A DNA stretch of 32,305 nucleotides from Lachnospiraceae bacterium. Lineage in GTDB: Bacteria; Bacillota; Clostridia; Lachnospirales; Lachnospiraceae. A program made the translations under genes and the position numbers. Location: assembly GCA_900168235.1 (NCBI GenBank), contig FUZG01000019.1:1-32305 (forward strand). Reading direction: 5' to 3'. Shown here one piece after another: positions 18,190-27,519 of this stretch (position 1 is its first letter; each line of letters starts with the position of its first letter). The notes beneath the pieces are model-generated. The model was given only the letters and a program-made list of their open reading frames with translations, was not told the origin of the DNA and did not search any database.

Positions 18190-18957
18190 TTACAGCTTTT
18201 TCTGGAGACTGAGCTCAAAGAAATCTCTTATGGATTTCAGGAGTTCTTCTCTCTTCATACTCTTTAAGAGATAGCCGTTTGGTTTCAGCGATACGGCTTT
18301 TATAACGCTTTCCTTATCGCCTTTTCCTGTGAGAAAGATCACAGGGATATCAGAGGTCCCGGCTTCGCTTCGGATCATTTCCAGCATCTGGGGACCGCTT
18401 GTAACAGGCATTTCATAGTCAAGAAGTATCAGGTCAGGTTTATTTGTAGCGATATAAGTTATCGCCTGCATACCTGAATTTACGATGATAACCCGGTATT
18501 CTTCCTCGAGCCACGTCTTCGTGATCTTGAGGAATGACGGGTCGTCATCAACCAATAAAATTTTCTTTCTTCTGGACAGCTCGTCATTAGCAGAGAGAAC
18601 TGTCTGCATTTTCTCTACAACGTCCTTTATATTTAAGGGACGCTCAAAATGTGTAGAGATAAGTGTGCGGGGCACATATTTCTGCAAAGTGTTAAACTCG
18701 TCCGGATCACCTATGGTGCAGAGGACTTTGTCGTTCTCAACACACATATCTTTAAGAAAAATCAGCGCATCCGTAATATCCTCCAGATATTTTCCAAGAT
18801 AAAAAAGAAAGATTACCGGAGATTCCTTGTATTTTTCAAGATCTGCTATCTTTGGTTCAGCCTTGATCACATCGATCTGAGCATCCTTTAGTCCGTTGCA
18901 CAGAGCATCTACCATAAAAGTTGAACCGCTGCTTATCAAAAGTAATGTATTTTCCAT
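18190..18957 (-). CDS. Two-receiver response regulator without DNA-binding domain
   Basis: The product has 255 residues. The N-terminal half (about 1-120) has the size and strand pattern of a receiver domain but lacks a clear acidic pocket and Asp site, so it may be a pseudo-receiver. The C-terminal half is a complete receiver: acidic pocket in LLVDDDPSF, phosphoacceptor Asp180 in LILLDYEMP, Thr210 in FLTGKG and Lys232 in YLLKSMKREE. There is no HTH or enzymatic output domain. The start at 18957 is chosen for its GGAGG site; the frame is open to 19005 but that part overlaps the hairpin cluster. It lies downstream of the FIST hybrid kinase on the same strand and is its probable partner. Confidence 0.88.
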   Translation of the reverse strand: MENTLLLISSGSTFMVDALCNGLKDAQIDVIKAEPKIADLEKYKESPVIFLFYLGKYLEDITDALIFLKDMCVENDKVLCTIGDPDEFNTLQKYVPRTLISTHFERPLNIKDVVEKMQTVLSANDELSRRKKILLVDDDPSFLKITKTWLEEEYRVIIVNSGMQAITYIATNKPDLILLDYEMPVTSGPQMLEMIRSEAGTSDIPVIFLTGKGDKESVIKAVSLKPNGYLLKSMKREELLKSIRDFFELSLQKKL

Positions 18958-18977
18958 TGTTCCTCCAGGTGTATTAT

Positions 18978-19125
18978 CGTTACAGTTCACAGGCAAACTG
19001 CGCACTACGCTGCGCAGTTATGCCCCAATAGCTCAGGTGAGCCATTGGATTTTGCCCATCGCCGAAGGCGATTTCATTGGCAAAATCCGTTACTGGAGCG
19101 AGCCGTAAGCGAGTGAACAGTAACG
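18978..19125. repeat. Dense cluster of hairpins between kinase and response-regulator genes
   Basis: Outer arms of 13 bases (18978-18990 and 19113-19125) pair with one mismatch. Inside are four more stems: a perfect 9-bp hairpin (18996-19004 with 19011-19019), a stem at 19025-19048 with one mismatch, a perfect 10-bp stem (19047-19056 with 19079-19088) enclosing a 6-bp stem (19058-19063 with 19067-19072), and gttactg (19089-19095) with cagtaac (19118-19124). Almost every base is in a possible helix. It may be a palindromic intergenic repeat or a structured RNA in the two-gene transcript. Confidence 0.65.
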
Positions 19126-19149
19126 GATTATCAGACCGGTCAGCGGGTG

Positions 19150-22100
19150 TCACGGATCATCGGGATGTTCAATGATCCTGCATAATTCAGCCCAATCAGC
19201 ATTGGAAAAAGCTTTTTTTAGTTTGTTATAAAAATCCTTCCTGCCGCTCGGAACTCGGTAATTATCGATATTGGCGATTATGTACCTGATGCTGTCATAA
19301 TCAAAATTTTTAGCGAGTTCGCTGATAGAATTTACAGCCTCGATAAATGATTCATCATCGATTTCCGGCAGGTTGTTCTCTGATTCATCAGGTTCGCCCT
19401 TTGCCCGTTTCAGAGCTGTAAAAAGAACCTGATATTTTTCCAGGAGCAGAGGAGTTTTGTTCTCAATGGTTTCGAGATCCGTTTCATCTCCGGCGTGCTC
19501 CAGCTGTTCTGCAAGCTTTGACAGTTCATTTGCACCTATTATCCTTGCAGAGCTTTTTAATGCATGAACCTTTATGGTGTAGTCAGGTATGTTTTTCTGT
19601 TCAAAAAATTGTTTGATGATCAAAATATTGTCATCGGCTGACTCCATAAAAGTATTGACCGACTTAACATAGAGTTCTTTTGATCCGCAGTTTGTGAGTC
19701 CTGCATTTATGTCGATGCCATCAATATTTTGAAGCCATTCTATAGGCGTTGTATCTTCATCGGCTTCAGACTCCGCGAATTCTTCAGTCTGTACAGTGAT
19801 CTTATCAGGAGGAAGATACTGAAGCATCATAGCTTCCAGCTTATCTGACATAATTGGTTTAGTCATATAGTCGTCAAAGCCTGCTTCGATATATCTTTCC
19901 CGAGCCCCTGAAACGGCATTTGCCGTGAGGCTTATGATCACGGTGTTATTATTCGGGTTGTTTCCGTCACATCGGATACGTCTCAGGGTTTCGATGCCGT
20001 CCATGAGAGGCATCCTGTGATCCAGGAATATCATGTCGTATTTATGTGCCTGGGTAAACTCCAGGCATTCCTGACCGCTTTCTGCTTCATCGATATGAAC
20101 GCGGGTAGATTTCAGCAACCCCGTAAAAACTGTCAGGTTCATTGGTGTATCATCGACTACAAGGACGCGTGCATCAGGGGCTGTGAATTTCTCGTGATAT
20201 TTCTCCTTAGCAAGCAGCGCTTTTTCGTACGCCATCATGTAATCGCCGATAGGTTCCCATTTAACGACACCTTGCCTCAGGGTAAAGTAAAACTCGCTTC
20301 CCACACCGTATTCGCTTTTGACTTTTAGATCACTTTCCATCAGTTTCAAAAGCCCGCGGGTTATTTCAAGTCCGAGTCCTGTTCCCTCTATATTTCTGTT
20401 TCTTGACTCGTCAACACGCTGGAACGCGTTGAAAAGGTGGTTCATATCCTCTTTTTTGATGCCTATACCGGTGTCTTTTACACTGACGATCAGATCTACG
20501 GCAGTATCGTCCAATCTGGATGAGGAGATGGATAGTGTGACAGAGCCCTCTTTTGTGTATTTAACGGCATTAGTCAGTATATTTGTAATGACCTGTTTTA
20601 AACGTATTTCATCGCCGTTCAGCATGCATGGGATATCCGGTGATATCTCAGTATAAAGAGTAAGGCCGCTTGCTTCGGCGCGGGGCTTTATCATGTGTAC
20701 CAGATCGTTTATCACGGATGAGAAGTCATAATCAACCGCGATGATGTCCATTTTTCCGGCTTCTATTTTTGAAAAGTCCAGAATATCATTTACGATGCTG
20801 AGCAGTGTATTCCCTGCGGTTCTTATATTGTGGGCATATTCCAGGATATTATCCTGATCGCTTTCACGCAGTATCATTTCGTCCATGCCGAGAACAGCGT
20901 TTATCGGAGTCCTTATCTCGTGTGACATGTTGGACAAAAATCTGCTCTTTGCTTTATTTGCGGCTTCGGCTTCCTGGGCGCTTTCTATCAGTTCTCCGGT
21001 CATAGCTTTCAGGAAGTGGGCAAGTCTTTCGGAAAGAGGGACCATATCTTCGCTTTCCTGAATCGCGCATGGCCTTTCTATAGGTGAAAAAGTTTCATCT
21101 CCAAGGTTCTCTTTCATTCCCACAGCGACCAATACGCTGTTCATGATACCGCCTTTGCCCTGATATTTATAAACTTCGCCCATTCCGAGGATGATATTAG
21201 GCGGTTCCAGCCGCCCCTCGGAATAGTACTGGGCTTCCAACAGATAATCGTGCTGGAAAAAATTAAATCTGTTTCCGCAGATGACCAGTGACAATCGTTC
21301 GGGGGCAAATCTGTCCATGCGGTAAGCCGCTTTTTGGGTTTCATTCAAGATCACATCATGCTCGCCGTAGGAAAATCGTACTTTTTCACCGGCACGCAGA
21401 TCACCTTCCAGATATACCTCTCCGTTGGGCCCGTATGCAGAAGGTGTTCGTCCCATGTAGATACCGTTACGTTCCACGATCAGGGGAAATTCACTTATGT
21501 TATGAACAAAGGCTGCATTTTCGCCGATACCGAGATATTTTTTATAGACACTGGTTGCTTTTTGTCCGTCGATCTTCCACAAGGTAGTGGTGGTAGCTTC
21601 AGACACATCGCTGTCGTTTATTTCCATATATCTGCCGATCGGTTCCCAGCCAAATAGATATTCTTGATAAATATATAATTCTTCACCGGAATAGATCACG
21701 CCGGATACGCCGGGAGCAAAGGAATCTCCTTCTATCACGAAAGAATCCCCTTGTGTGTTGATCATATATCCCTTTGGAAGTAATTCGGAATTTGCACTCG
21801 CAACTACACCAAAGATTGGGATGTCATCAAGTCCATCAGATAATATATCTAAAAACTGCGAAGCGCAGGTGCGGAGCTTTGAAAAATATAATTCTATGGC
21901 TTTAACATTTTTTATTGATTTTATCTTTTTATTAAGCTCAGAAGCGTATTCGCATGCAGTGTGAGTGATATCTTCACCGCATGTATCTATGGCTTTATAA
22001 AAAGGTGTTATTTCAGATTTCTCCATCGTGATAAAGTTCAGCACGATCACGCTTTTCTTTTGGTAGAAAAGCACGTGGGCAAAGGATGACATGCCGACAA

Positions 22101-22281
22101 CTTTTAGTTTAGGGAAAGAAGATTTGAGCAGTTTAAGTGTCTCGCAAATATCCTCTTCAGGTATATTTCCGACAAATAGTTCTATGAGACCGTCTATATA
22201 CAGTGAGCTGTATGGATGCAGCTTAGGGATCATCCGCTTAAGTTCATCAACATTCGAAACTACGACATTTTTCTGTAACAT
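19150..22281 (-). CDS. Soluble hybrid histidine kinase: FIST, FIST_C, HisKA, HATPase, REC, HPt
   Basis: The 1043-residue sensor has no membrane segment. FIST and FIST_C-like sensing domains occupy about 1-400. The dimerisation domain carries His454 in NMSHEIRTPINAVLG. The ATPase domain (about 545-670) shows the N box TNAVKY, DTGIGI and GTGLGL. A receiver follows (about 704-820) with Asp754 in IFLDHRMPLMDG. An HPt domain (about 870-960) carries His906 in VHALKSSARIIG. All four phosphorelay sites appear intact. FIST domains are thought to bind small cytoplasmic ligands such as amino acids; the ligand here is unknown. A GAGG site precedes the ATG. The response regulator downstream is the likely phosphate acceptor. 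Confidence 0.93.
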   Translation of the reverse strand: MLQKNVVVSNVDELKRMIPKLHPYSSLYIDGLIELFVGNIPEEDICETLKLLKSSFPKLKVVGMSSFAHVLFYQKKSVIVLNFITMEKSEITPFYKAIDTCGEDITHTACEYASELNKKIKSIKNVKAIELYFSKLRTCASQFLDILSDGLDDIPIFGVVASANSELLPKGYMINTQGDSFVIEGDSFAPGVSGVIYSGEELYIYQEYLFGWEPIGRYMEINDSDVSEATTTTLWKIDGQKATSVYKKYLGIGENAAFVHNISEFPLIVERNGIYMGRTPSAYGPNGEVYLEGDLRAGEKVRFSYGEHDVILNETQKAAYRMDRFAPERLSLVICGNRFNFFQHDYLLEAQYYSEGRLEPPNIILGMGEVYKYQGKGGIMNSVLVAVGMKENLGDETFSPIERPCAIQESEDMVPLSERLAHFLKAMTGELIESAQEAEAANKAKSRFLSNMSHEIRTPINAVLGMDEMILRESDQDNILEYAHNIRTAGNTLLSIVNDILDFSKIEAGKMDIIAVDYDFSSVINDLVHMIKPRAEASGLTLYTEISPDIPCMLNGDEIRLKQVITNILTNAVKYTKEGSVTLSISSSRLDDTAVDLIVSVKDTGIGIKKEDMNHLFNAFQRVDESRNRNIEGTGLGLEITRGLLKLMESDLKVKSEYGVGSEFYFTLRQGVVKWEPIGDYMMAYEKALLAKEKYHEKFTAPDARVLVVDDTPMNLTVFTGLLKSTRVHIDEAESGQECLEFTQAHKYDMIFLDHRMPLMDGIETLRRIRCDGNNPNNNTVIISLTANAVSGARERYIEAGFDDYMTKPIMSDKLEAMMLQYLPPDKITVQTEEFAESEADEDTTPIEWLQNIDGIDINAGLTNCGSKELYVKSVNTFMESADDNILIIKQFFEQKNIPDYTIKVHALKSSARIIGANELSKLAEQLEHAGDETDLETIENKTPLLLEKYQVLFTALKRAKGEPDESENNLPEIDDESFIEAVNSISELAKNFDYDSIRYIIANIDNYRVPSGRKDFYNKLKKAFSNADWAELCRIIEHPDDP

Positions 22282-22526
22282 AGTGTGTCCTCGCGTATTT
22301 GCAATCTGCTACATATGTATATATCGGTTGATTAAGTTCACAGATGAGGATGTATTGAGTTCAGAGCAAAATGAGTACAAGATGTTTTTAAAATAATACA
22401 CAAAGATTCAGATTTTGAATTGGGACTAATAAACAAGTAGCGCGAAAATAGGCGTTTCGCCGCTTACTTTCCGGGAATAGATGGATTTGCCATTTGTGAA
22501 TACCTGTGATAACGTTGTCTTAGGAC

Positions 22527-22546
22527 TTGATTAAACGGTTAATCAA
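22527..22546. promoter_or_regulatory. 20-bp palindrome upstream of the second GH127-like gene (candidate operator)
   Basis: ttgattaa and ttaatcaa flank acgg in a perfect inverted repeat with a central CG, the general shape of LacI-type or catabolite-control sites. It lies about 50 bases before the start codon. An isolated copy of the half-site ttgattaa occurs at 22328-22335, close to the divergent kinase gene. Confidence 0.5.
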
Positions 22547-22594
22547 TATAAATCATGGGTCCTGCACACTGATGTGAAAGGAAGGTATTTAGAA

Positions 22595-25500
22595 TTGGGG
22601 AAGAACTTATTCAGGAGAAGAATGAGTCGCGGAATGGCTGTGCTGTTATCAGCGACCATGATAGCCGGAGCTGCGCCGGTGCCTGTCAGTGCAGCAGTGG
22701 CTGAGAGTGTAGAGACTGCAGACTCGGCTGAAAGCGAGTTTACGGAAGGGAAAGTTAGTGAAGCATCATCAGAAACTGAACTTACGGATGAAAACCTGGT
22801 GCTCCGCTATGACTTCACAAAAGTTGATTCAACTATCATAAATGACTCTACGAGTCACGGAAAAGCCGGCGTAATAAGAAATTATGACGCCGGAGGATTC
22901 AAGATAATAGATGCCAATATTTATGGCAGAGAGGTAAAAGCCATGTCACTTCCGGGGGGCAGTGACGGCGGCTATCTGGAACTTCCTCAGGGGACTCTTG
23001 ATGATCTTTCAGAAGTTACGATCTCCATGTGGGTACGGTTAAAGACAAATACCGGATATCAGAGGATATGGGATTTCGGAACAGGAACAGACGAGTATAT
23101 TTACTTATTGTCAAATGGTGGAAACGAAGGATTTCAGGGATATGCATCGGCTTTTACAAACAAAGGCTGGACTAAGGAAGAAGGCGTATCCACAGGAACA
23201 GAAAATGATATTCCGAAGAATAAATGGGTCCTTACTACAGTAACTATCAAGGATAATACCATGAAGCTCTATGCTGACGGAAAGCTTATCGGAATAAAGG
23301 AGCTCAGTAAATCGCTTGCAGAGATGAGTTCTTTTGATAAGTGTTATGTAGGGTATGGCCAGTTTAATGACAATCCGACAAAGGGAGATTTTGCGGAGTT
23401 AAATATTTATAACCATGCACTCTCCGAAGAACAGGTGGCAGGTCTTTATGACATCGATGATGATTCAAGAGTAAAGGGTGATGCTGAAGGACTGACACTG
23501 GATGTTGACAGTGACTGCGTAACATCGGATTTTGACCTTCCGTTAAAGGGTGAAAACGGTTCAAAGATCACATGGTCCTCCGATAATGAGGACTTTATCA
23601 AAGTAGATGGTGAAAAAGCGCGGGTGACTCAGCCAAAGGTCGGTGAAGAGGGCACGGAAGTTACGCTTACTGCAAAGATCACTCTAAACGATTCCTCTGC
23701 TGAAAAGACCTTTAAGGTAAAAGTCGTACCGGCTCAGTCTGACGAAGAGAAAGCAAAGGCAGATCTCGATGCGATAAATCTGGAAAATCTTGAGGCACTG
23801 ACGGAAGACATTGATCTGCCTCTTACTGGTGAAAAGAATAAGTCTGAGATCACCTGGAAATCAAGCGACGAAGAGCATCTGTCAAATGCAGGAAAGGTTA
23901 CGAGACCCGAGGTTGATGAGGGCGATGCGGAAGTTTCTCTTACAGCCTCAGCAAAGTATGGTGAAGCTGAAGTGACGCGCACATTTGAAGCAAGAGTTCT
24001 TGCAAAGAAGGAAACTCGTTCAGTGGAGTCCGTAGACGATATCAATGTATCTACAAAGGTTGGAATATCTCCGGTGCTTCCGAATCAGGCAAGGGTTCAC
24101 TTTAGTGATGGTACAGTTAGAAAGATAAAACTTTCATGGCCGTCAGATATCGATAAGTCAAATTATAGTGAAGCAGGTGAATTTGATGTTACAGGTTATC
24201 TTATCGGTGTTCAGTATGGTTCTGTTAAAGCACATGTAACAGTAACTGAAAGCGATGGAGAAGCTGAGTATAAGGCATCAGGATTCGATCTCAGTGATGT
24301 CAGGCTTGACAGTGAGCAGGATTCTATCTTGACACAGAACATGTCCCGTGACCTCAAGTACTTAAAGAAACTTGATAATAACAGGATGCTCTACAATTTC
24401 CGTAAGACCTTCGGGGAAGATACAAAGGGTGCCAGACCGCTTGGTGGATGGGATGAGCCCACAGGACTTTTAAGAGGACATTCTACAGGTCACTATATCT
24501 CAGCGCTTTCGCTTGCCTATGCTTCAACAGGAGATGCAGAGATAAAGGATAAGCTTGATGAGATGATCCATGAGCTTCGTGTCCTCCAGGAAAAAACAGA
24601 CGGAAAGGCTGCAGATTTTAAGACAAAGGGTACAGATCAGAAGGTCTGGAACACTAACCCTAAAGAATGGGGAAAGGGCTTTATCAGCGCTTATTCACCG
24701 GATCAGTTTGCACTCCTTGAGCAGTATGTTCCCTACGCAACTATATGGGCGCCTTACTACACACTTCACAAACTGGAAGCAGGCTTTATAGATGCTTATA
24801 CCTATACGGGAAATGAAGAAGCACTTGAGATAGCAAAGGATCTCGGAAGCTGGATTCACGACAGACTGTCTGCGACCACACAGGAGCAGCGTACAAAAAT
24901 GTGGGATATGTATATCGCGGGCGAGCTCGGCGGAATGAACGAATCCATGGCAAAACTCTATGAGATCACCGGCGATGAAGAGTATCTGGAAACAGCAAAG
25001 TTCTTTGACAATACGAAGTTCTTTAACAATCTTAGTCAGAATATCGATGACATACATGAGAGACATGCAAATCAGCACATCCCTCAGATTGTTGGCGCAC
25101 TGGAAGAGTATCAGGCTACAGTAAAGAAAGGTGAGCCGGAGGAAGATTACTTCCGTATCGCAAAGAATTTCTGGAACAGAGTTACGAGAGACTATATCTA
25201 TTCCATTGGCGGAGTTGGTACGGGAGAAAAGTTCAAAGAGGCAGGAAAGCAGGCTCAGTATATTGCAACAGATACAAACTGCGAGACATGTGCAGCCTAC
25301 AACATGCTGAAGCTCACAAAGATGCTATATTCCTACGAGCCTGATGATGCATCATACATGGATTATTATGAGAGGACTCTCTACAACCAGATAATCGCAT
25401 CTCAGGATCCGGATCATGAGGACAGCAACAATGTAACTTATATGCTTCCTATCGGAAACGGCGTTTATAAGGGGTATTCCGATGATTACCAGAGTTTTAC

Positions 25501-27436
25501 CTGCTGTCACGGAACAGGTATGGAAAATCACGTAAAGTATCAGGAAGCAGCGTACTATCACGAGGATAATAAACTTTATGTAAACCTTTATATGCCTGCA
25601 GAAGTTACGTGGAAAGAAAAGGGCTTAAAAGTAACCCAGAAGACCACTTTCCCGTCAGAGGACTCTGAGATAGAAGTAAGTGCTTTAGACGACAGCACAG
25701 CAAAGCCCATTGATATGAAGCTCCGTGTTCCGTATTGGGCAGAGGAAGGATTCACAGTAAAGGTAAACGGAAAAGAAGTTATTGATAGCGCAGAACCGTC
25801 AACCTACGTTGAGATCAAAAACGTAAAAGCAGGTGACAAGATAAGCGTTCATGCAGAGTTCAGTTATCATCTGGATGCAACTCCCGACAAGCTGAACGGA
25901 AGCGAAGTTGCTAGTGTAATGTACGGTCCGCTGGTACTTGTAGGAAAGACAAGCAGTACTGCATGGAAGACTCTTAAGTTTGCAGAGGATATCACAGCAT
26001 CCATAAAGCAGGATGCAGACGATCCGTTAGTGATGAACACCAATGGTCTTACATTTGAGCCTATGTTCAGAGCACATCACTATGCATACTCTGCATACTT
26101 CAAGATCCTTCAGACAAATGATGATGCAGTTTACTACAGCGTATCTCTTTCAAATGAGTCATCAGATAAGGGCAGCATCGAAGTTAATGCCGAGCTCATA
26201 AAAGAGAACGGAACCCTTGAGATCACTACTGTTCCAAAGACCGGATGCAAGGTTAAGTCCCTCACAGTAGACGGAAAAGAGCTAAAACCCTATGCAGAAA
26301 ATAAGTATAAGGTCGAAAATGTAACATCAGATCTTAAGGTAGTTGTGCGCTTTGGAAAAGCTCTACCGACCACGGCAGATCCTGCGCACCTGGAGTATGC
26401 AGCTGAAGCTGCGTCCGATTACACGGCAAGCTGGGAAAATCTTGACGGCGTAAATAATGAAAATAATAATCCTACAAAGTCAAACTGCGGTACAAGAGTA
26501 GGCTGGGGCAACTGGTCACAGCCTCAGGGTTCAAGCCACTGGATCGCATATAACTGGGATATTCCGGTAAAGCTCAATACTAACGAGATATTCTGGTATG
26601 ACGATGGAGGCGGAACGAGAGTACCTGCATCCATAAGCTTTGACTATAAGGACGAGAACGGTGAATGGCACTCTGTAAATATGGTAGGTGAAACTGAGGA
26701 TATTTATAAGCTTGACCAGTTCAACACCATTAAGCTCGAAACGATCACTGCAACTGCACTCAGGATGAATGTGATAATTTCATCGGTAGACGGAGCAGCG
26801 GCCACCGGTGTTGTTCGTTGGAAAGTAAGCTATGTCGAGGAACAGTCCGAACCCACACCTGAACCTGATCCTACACCGGAACCGACACCGGATCCCGAGC
26901 CTACGCCTGATCCTACACCGGAACCGACACCGGATCCCGAGCCGGCACCTACTCCTGCTCCGGAAAGTGAAAAAGCACCTGAAGCACCGGCTAAGGGCGT
27001 GATCACAGACGGAAACGTACTCCTTGTAAACGGTGGAAAGTACACATTTAACCCGGGATTCAAGGTAAAGAAGTACATCGTAAGTGACAAGAAGGTATTA
27101 AAGGTAAGCAACAGCGGTAAAGTATCTGTTAAGAAGAGCGGAGTTGTTACTGTAACAGCAACAGGTAAGAAGGGCGAGACAAAGACCTTCGAAAACATCT
27201 ATGTTGAAAAGCCTGTAATGACTGCAAAGACTGTTAAAGCTTTAGGAACGGTCAATATCTCTGAAATGCTGAGCGGTGTAAAGTACGCGAAGATCGAATC
27301 ATACAAGTCCTCAAAGACAAAGGTGGCAGAGATCGATGACAAGGGCGTGATCACAGTAAAAGCAAAGGGTTCAACAAAGATCACTGTTGTCATCAACGGA
27401 AAGAAGTACAAAAAGACACTTAAGGTAAAGATCTGA
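22595..27436 (+). CDS. Second secreted multidomain GH127/GH146-like beta-L-arabinofuranosidase
   Basis: The 1613-residue exported enzyme has a basic signal peptide, then a LamG domain (about 67-283), two atrophied Ig-like domains (292-378, 382-470) and a Big_4-like domain (474-552). A DUF1680-type catalytic domain (562-1120), a bacterial-repeat domain (1185-1257), a discoidin-like domain (1262-1415), a Pro/Glu/Asp linker and a Lys-rich Ig-like C-terminus follow. The catalytic set is intact: Glu878 in GEKF, Glu897-Thr-Cys899, and Cys970-Cys971 in TCCHGTGMEN. The order differs from the first GH127-like protein, where LamG is C-terminal. The frame is open to a GTG at 22574, but AAAGGAAGG lies inside that extension nine bases before TTG 22595, so I chose TTG. 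No sorting motif is seen. Confidence 0.9.
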   Translation: MGKNLFRRRMSRGMAVLLSATMIAGAAPVPVSAAVAESVETADSAESEFTEGKVSEASSETELTDENLVLRYDFTKVDSTIINDSTSHGKAGVIRNYDAGGFKIIDANIYGREVKAMSLPGGSDGGYLELPQGTLDDLSEVTISMWVRLKTNTGYQRIWDFGTGTDEYIYLLSNGGNEGFQGYASAFTNKGWTKEEGVSTGTENDIPKNKWVLTTVTIKDNTMKLYADGKLIGIKELSKSLAEMSSFDKCYVGYGQFNDNPTKGDFAELNIYNHALSEEQVAGLYDIDDDSRVKGDAEGLTLDVDSDCVTSDFDLPLKGENGSKITWSSDNEDFIKVDGEKARVTQPKVGEEGTEVTLTAKITLNDSSAEKTFKVKVVPAQSDEEKAKADLDAINLENLEALTEDIDLPLTGEKNKSEITWKSSDEEHLSNAGKVTRPEVDEGDAEVSLTASAKYGEAEVTRTFEARVLAKKETRSVESVDDINVSTKVGISPVLPNQARVHFSDGTVRKIKLSWPSDIDKSNYSEAGEFDVTGYLIGVQYGSVKAHVTVTESDGEAEYKASGFDLSDVRLDSEQDSILTQNMSRDLKYLKKLDNNRMLYNFRKTFGEDTKGARPLGGWDEPTGLLRGHSTGHYISALSLAYASTGDAEIKDKLDEMIHELRVLQEKTDGKAADFKTKGTDQKVWNTNPKEWGKGFISAYSPDQFALLEQYVPYATIWAPYYTLHKLEAGFIDAYTYTGNEEALEIAKDLGSWIHDRLSATTQEQRTKMWDMYIAGELGGMNESMAKLYEITGDEEYLETAKFFDNTKFFNNLSQNIDDIHERHANQHIPQIVGALEEYQATVKKGEPEEDYFRIAKNFWNRVTRDYIYSIGGVGTGEKFKEAGKQAQYIATDTNCETCAAYNMLKLTKMLYSYEPDDASYMDYYERTLYNQIIASQDPDHEDSNNVTYMLPIGNGVYKGYSDDYQSFTCCHGTGMENHVKYQEAAYYHEDNKLYVNLYMPAEVTWKEKGLKVTQKTTFPSEDSEIEVSALDDSTAKPIDMKLRVPYWAEEGFTVKVNGKEVIDSAEPSTYVEIKNVKAGDKISVHAEFSYHLDATPDKLNGSEVASVMYGPLVLVGKTSSTAWKTLKFAEDITASIKQDADDPLVMNTNGLTFEPMFRAHHYAYSAYFKILQTNDDAVYYSVSLSNESSDKGSIEVNAELIKENGTLEITTVPKTGCKVKSLTVDGKELKPYAENKYKVENVTSDLKVVVRFGKALPTTADPAHLEYAAEAASDYTASWENLDGVNNENNNPTKSNCGTRVGWGNWSQPQGSSHWIAYNWDIPVKLNTNEIFWYDDGGGTRVPASISFDYKDENGEWHSVNMVGETEDIYKLDQFNTIKLETITATALRMNVIISSVDGAAATGVVRWKVSYVEEQSEPTPEPDPTPEPTPDPEPTPDPTPEPTPDPEPAPTPAPESEKAPEAPAKGVITDGNVLLVNGGKYTFNPGFKVKKYIVSDKKVLKVSNSGKVSVKKSGVVTVTATGKKGETKTFENIYVEKPVMTAKTVKALGTVNISEMLSGVKYAKIESYKSSKTKVAEIDDKGVITVKAKGSTKITVVINGKKYKKTLKVKI
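26867..26943 (+). repeat. 42-bp tandem repeat encoding the Pro-rich linker
   Basis: One unit at 26867-26908 is followed by a copy identical over its first 35 bases (26909-26943). It encodes the Asp/Pro/Thr/Glu-Pro linker. Near-perfect nucleotide identity points to recent slippage or duplication. Confidence 0.85.
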
Positions 27437-27458
27437 AAGAAAGCCTTTAAGTAAAAAG

Positions 27459-27497
27459 AAAACCCCGAGACCGTTTCAAAAGCGGTTTCGGGGTTTT
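27459..27497. terminator. Bidirectional intrinsic terminator
   Basis: A 15-bp stem (27459-27473 with 27483-27497, one G-T wobble) is flanked by A on the left and T on the right. It serves the GH127-like gene ending at 27436 and the convergent citrate synthase gene ending at 27520. Confidence 0.93.
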
Positions 27498-27519
27498 GTC
27501 AGCAAGAGCAATTTTTTGT

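Noticed and set aside
19617-21670. WEPIG-YM motif occurring twice in the hybrid kinase (about residues 212 and 675)
   Set aside because: The similarity ends after about eight residues and the two sites lie in unrelated domain contexts, so chance is the simplest explanation.
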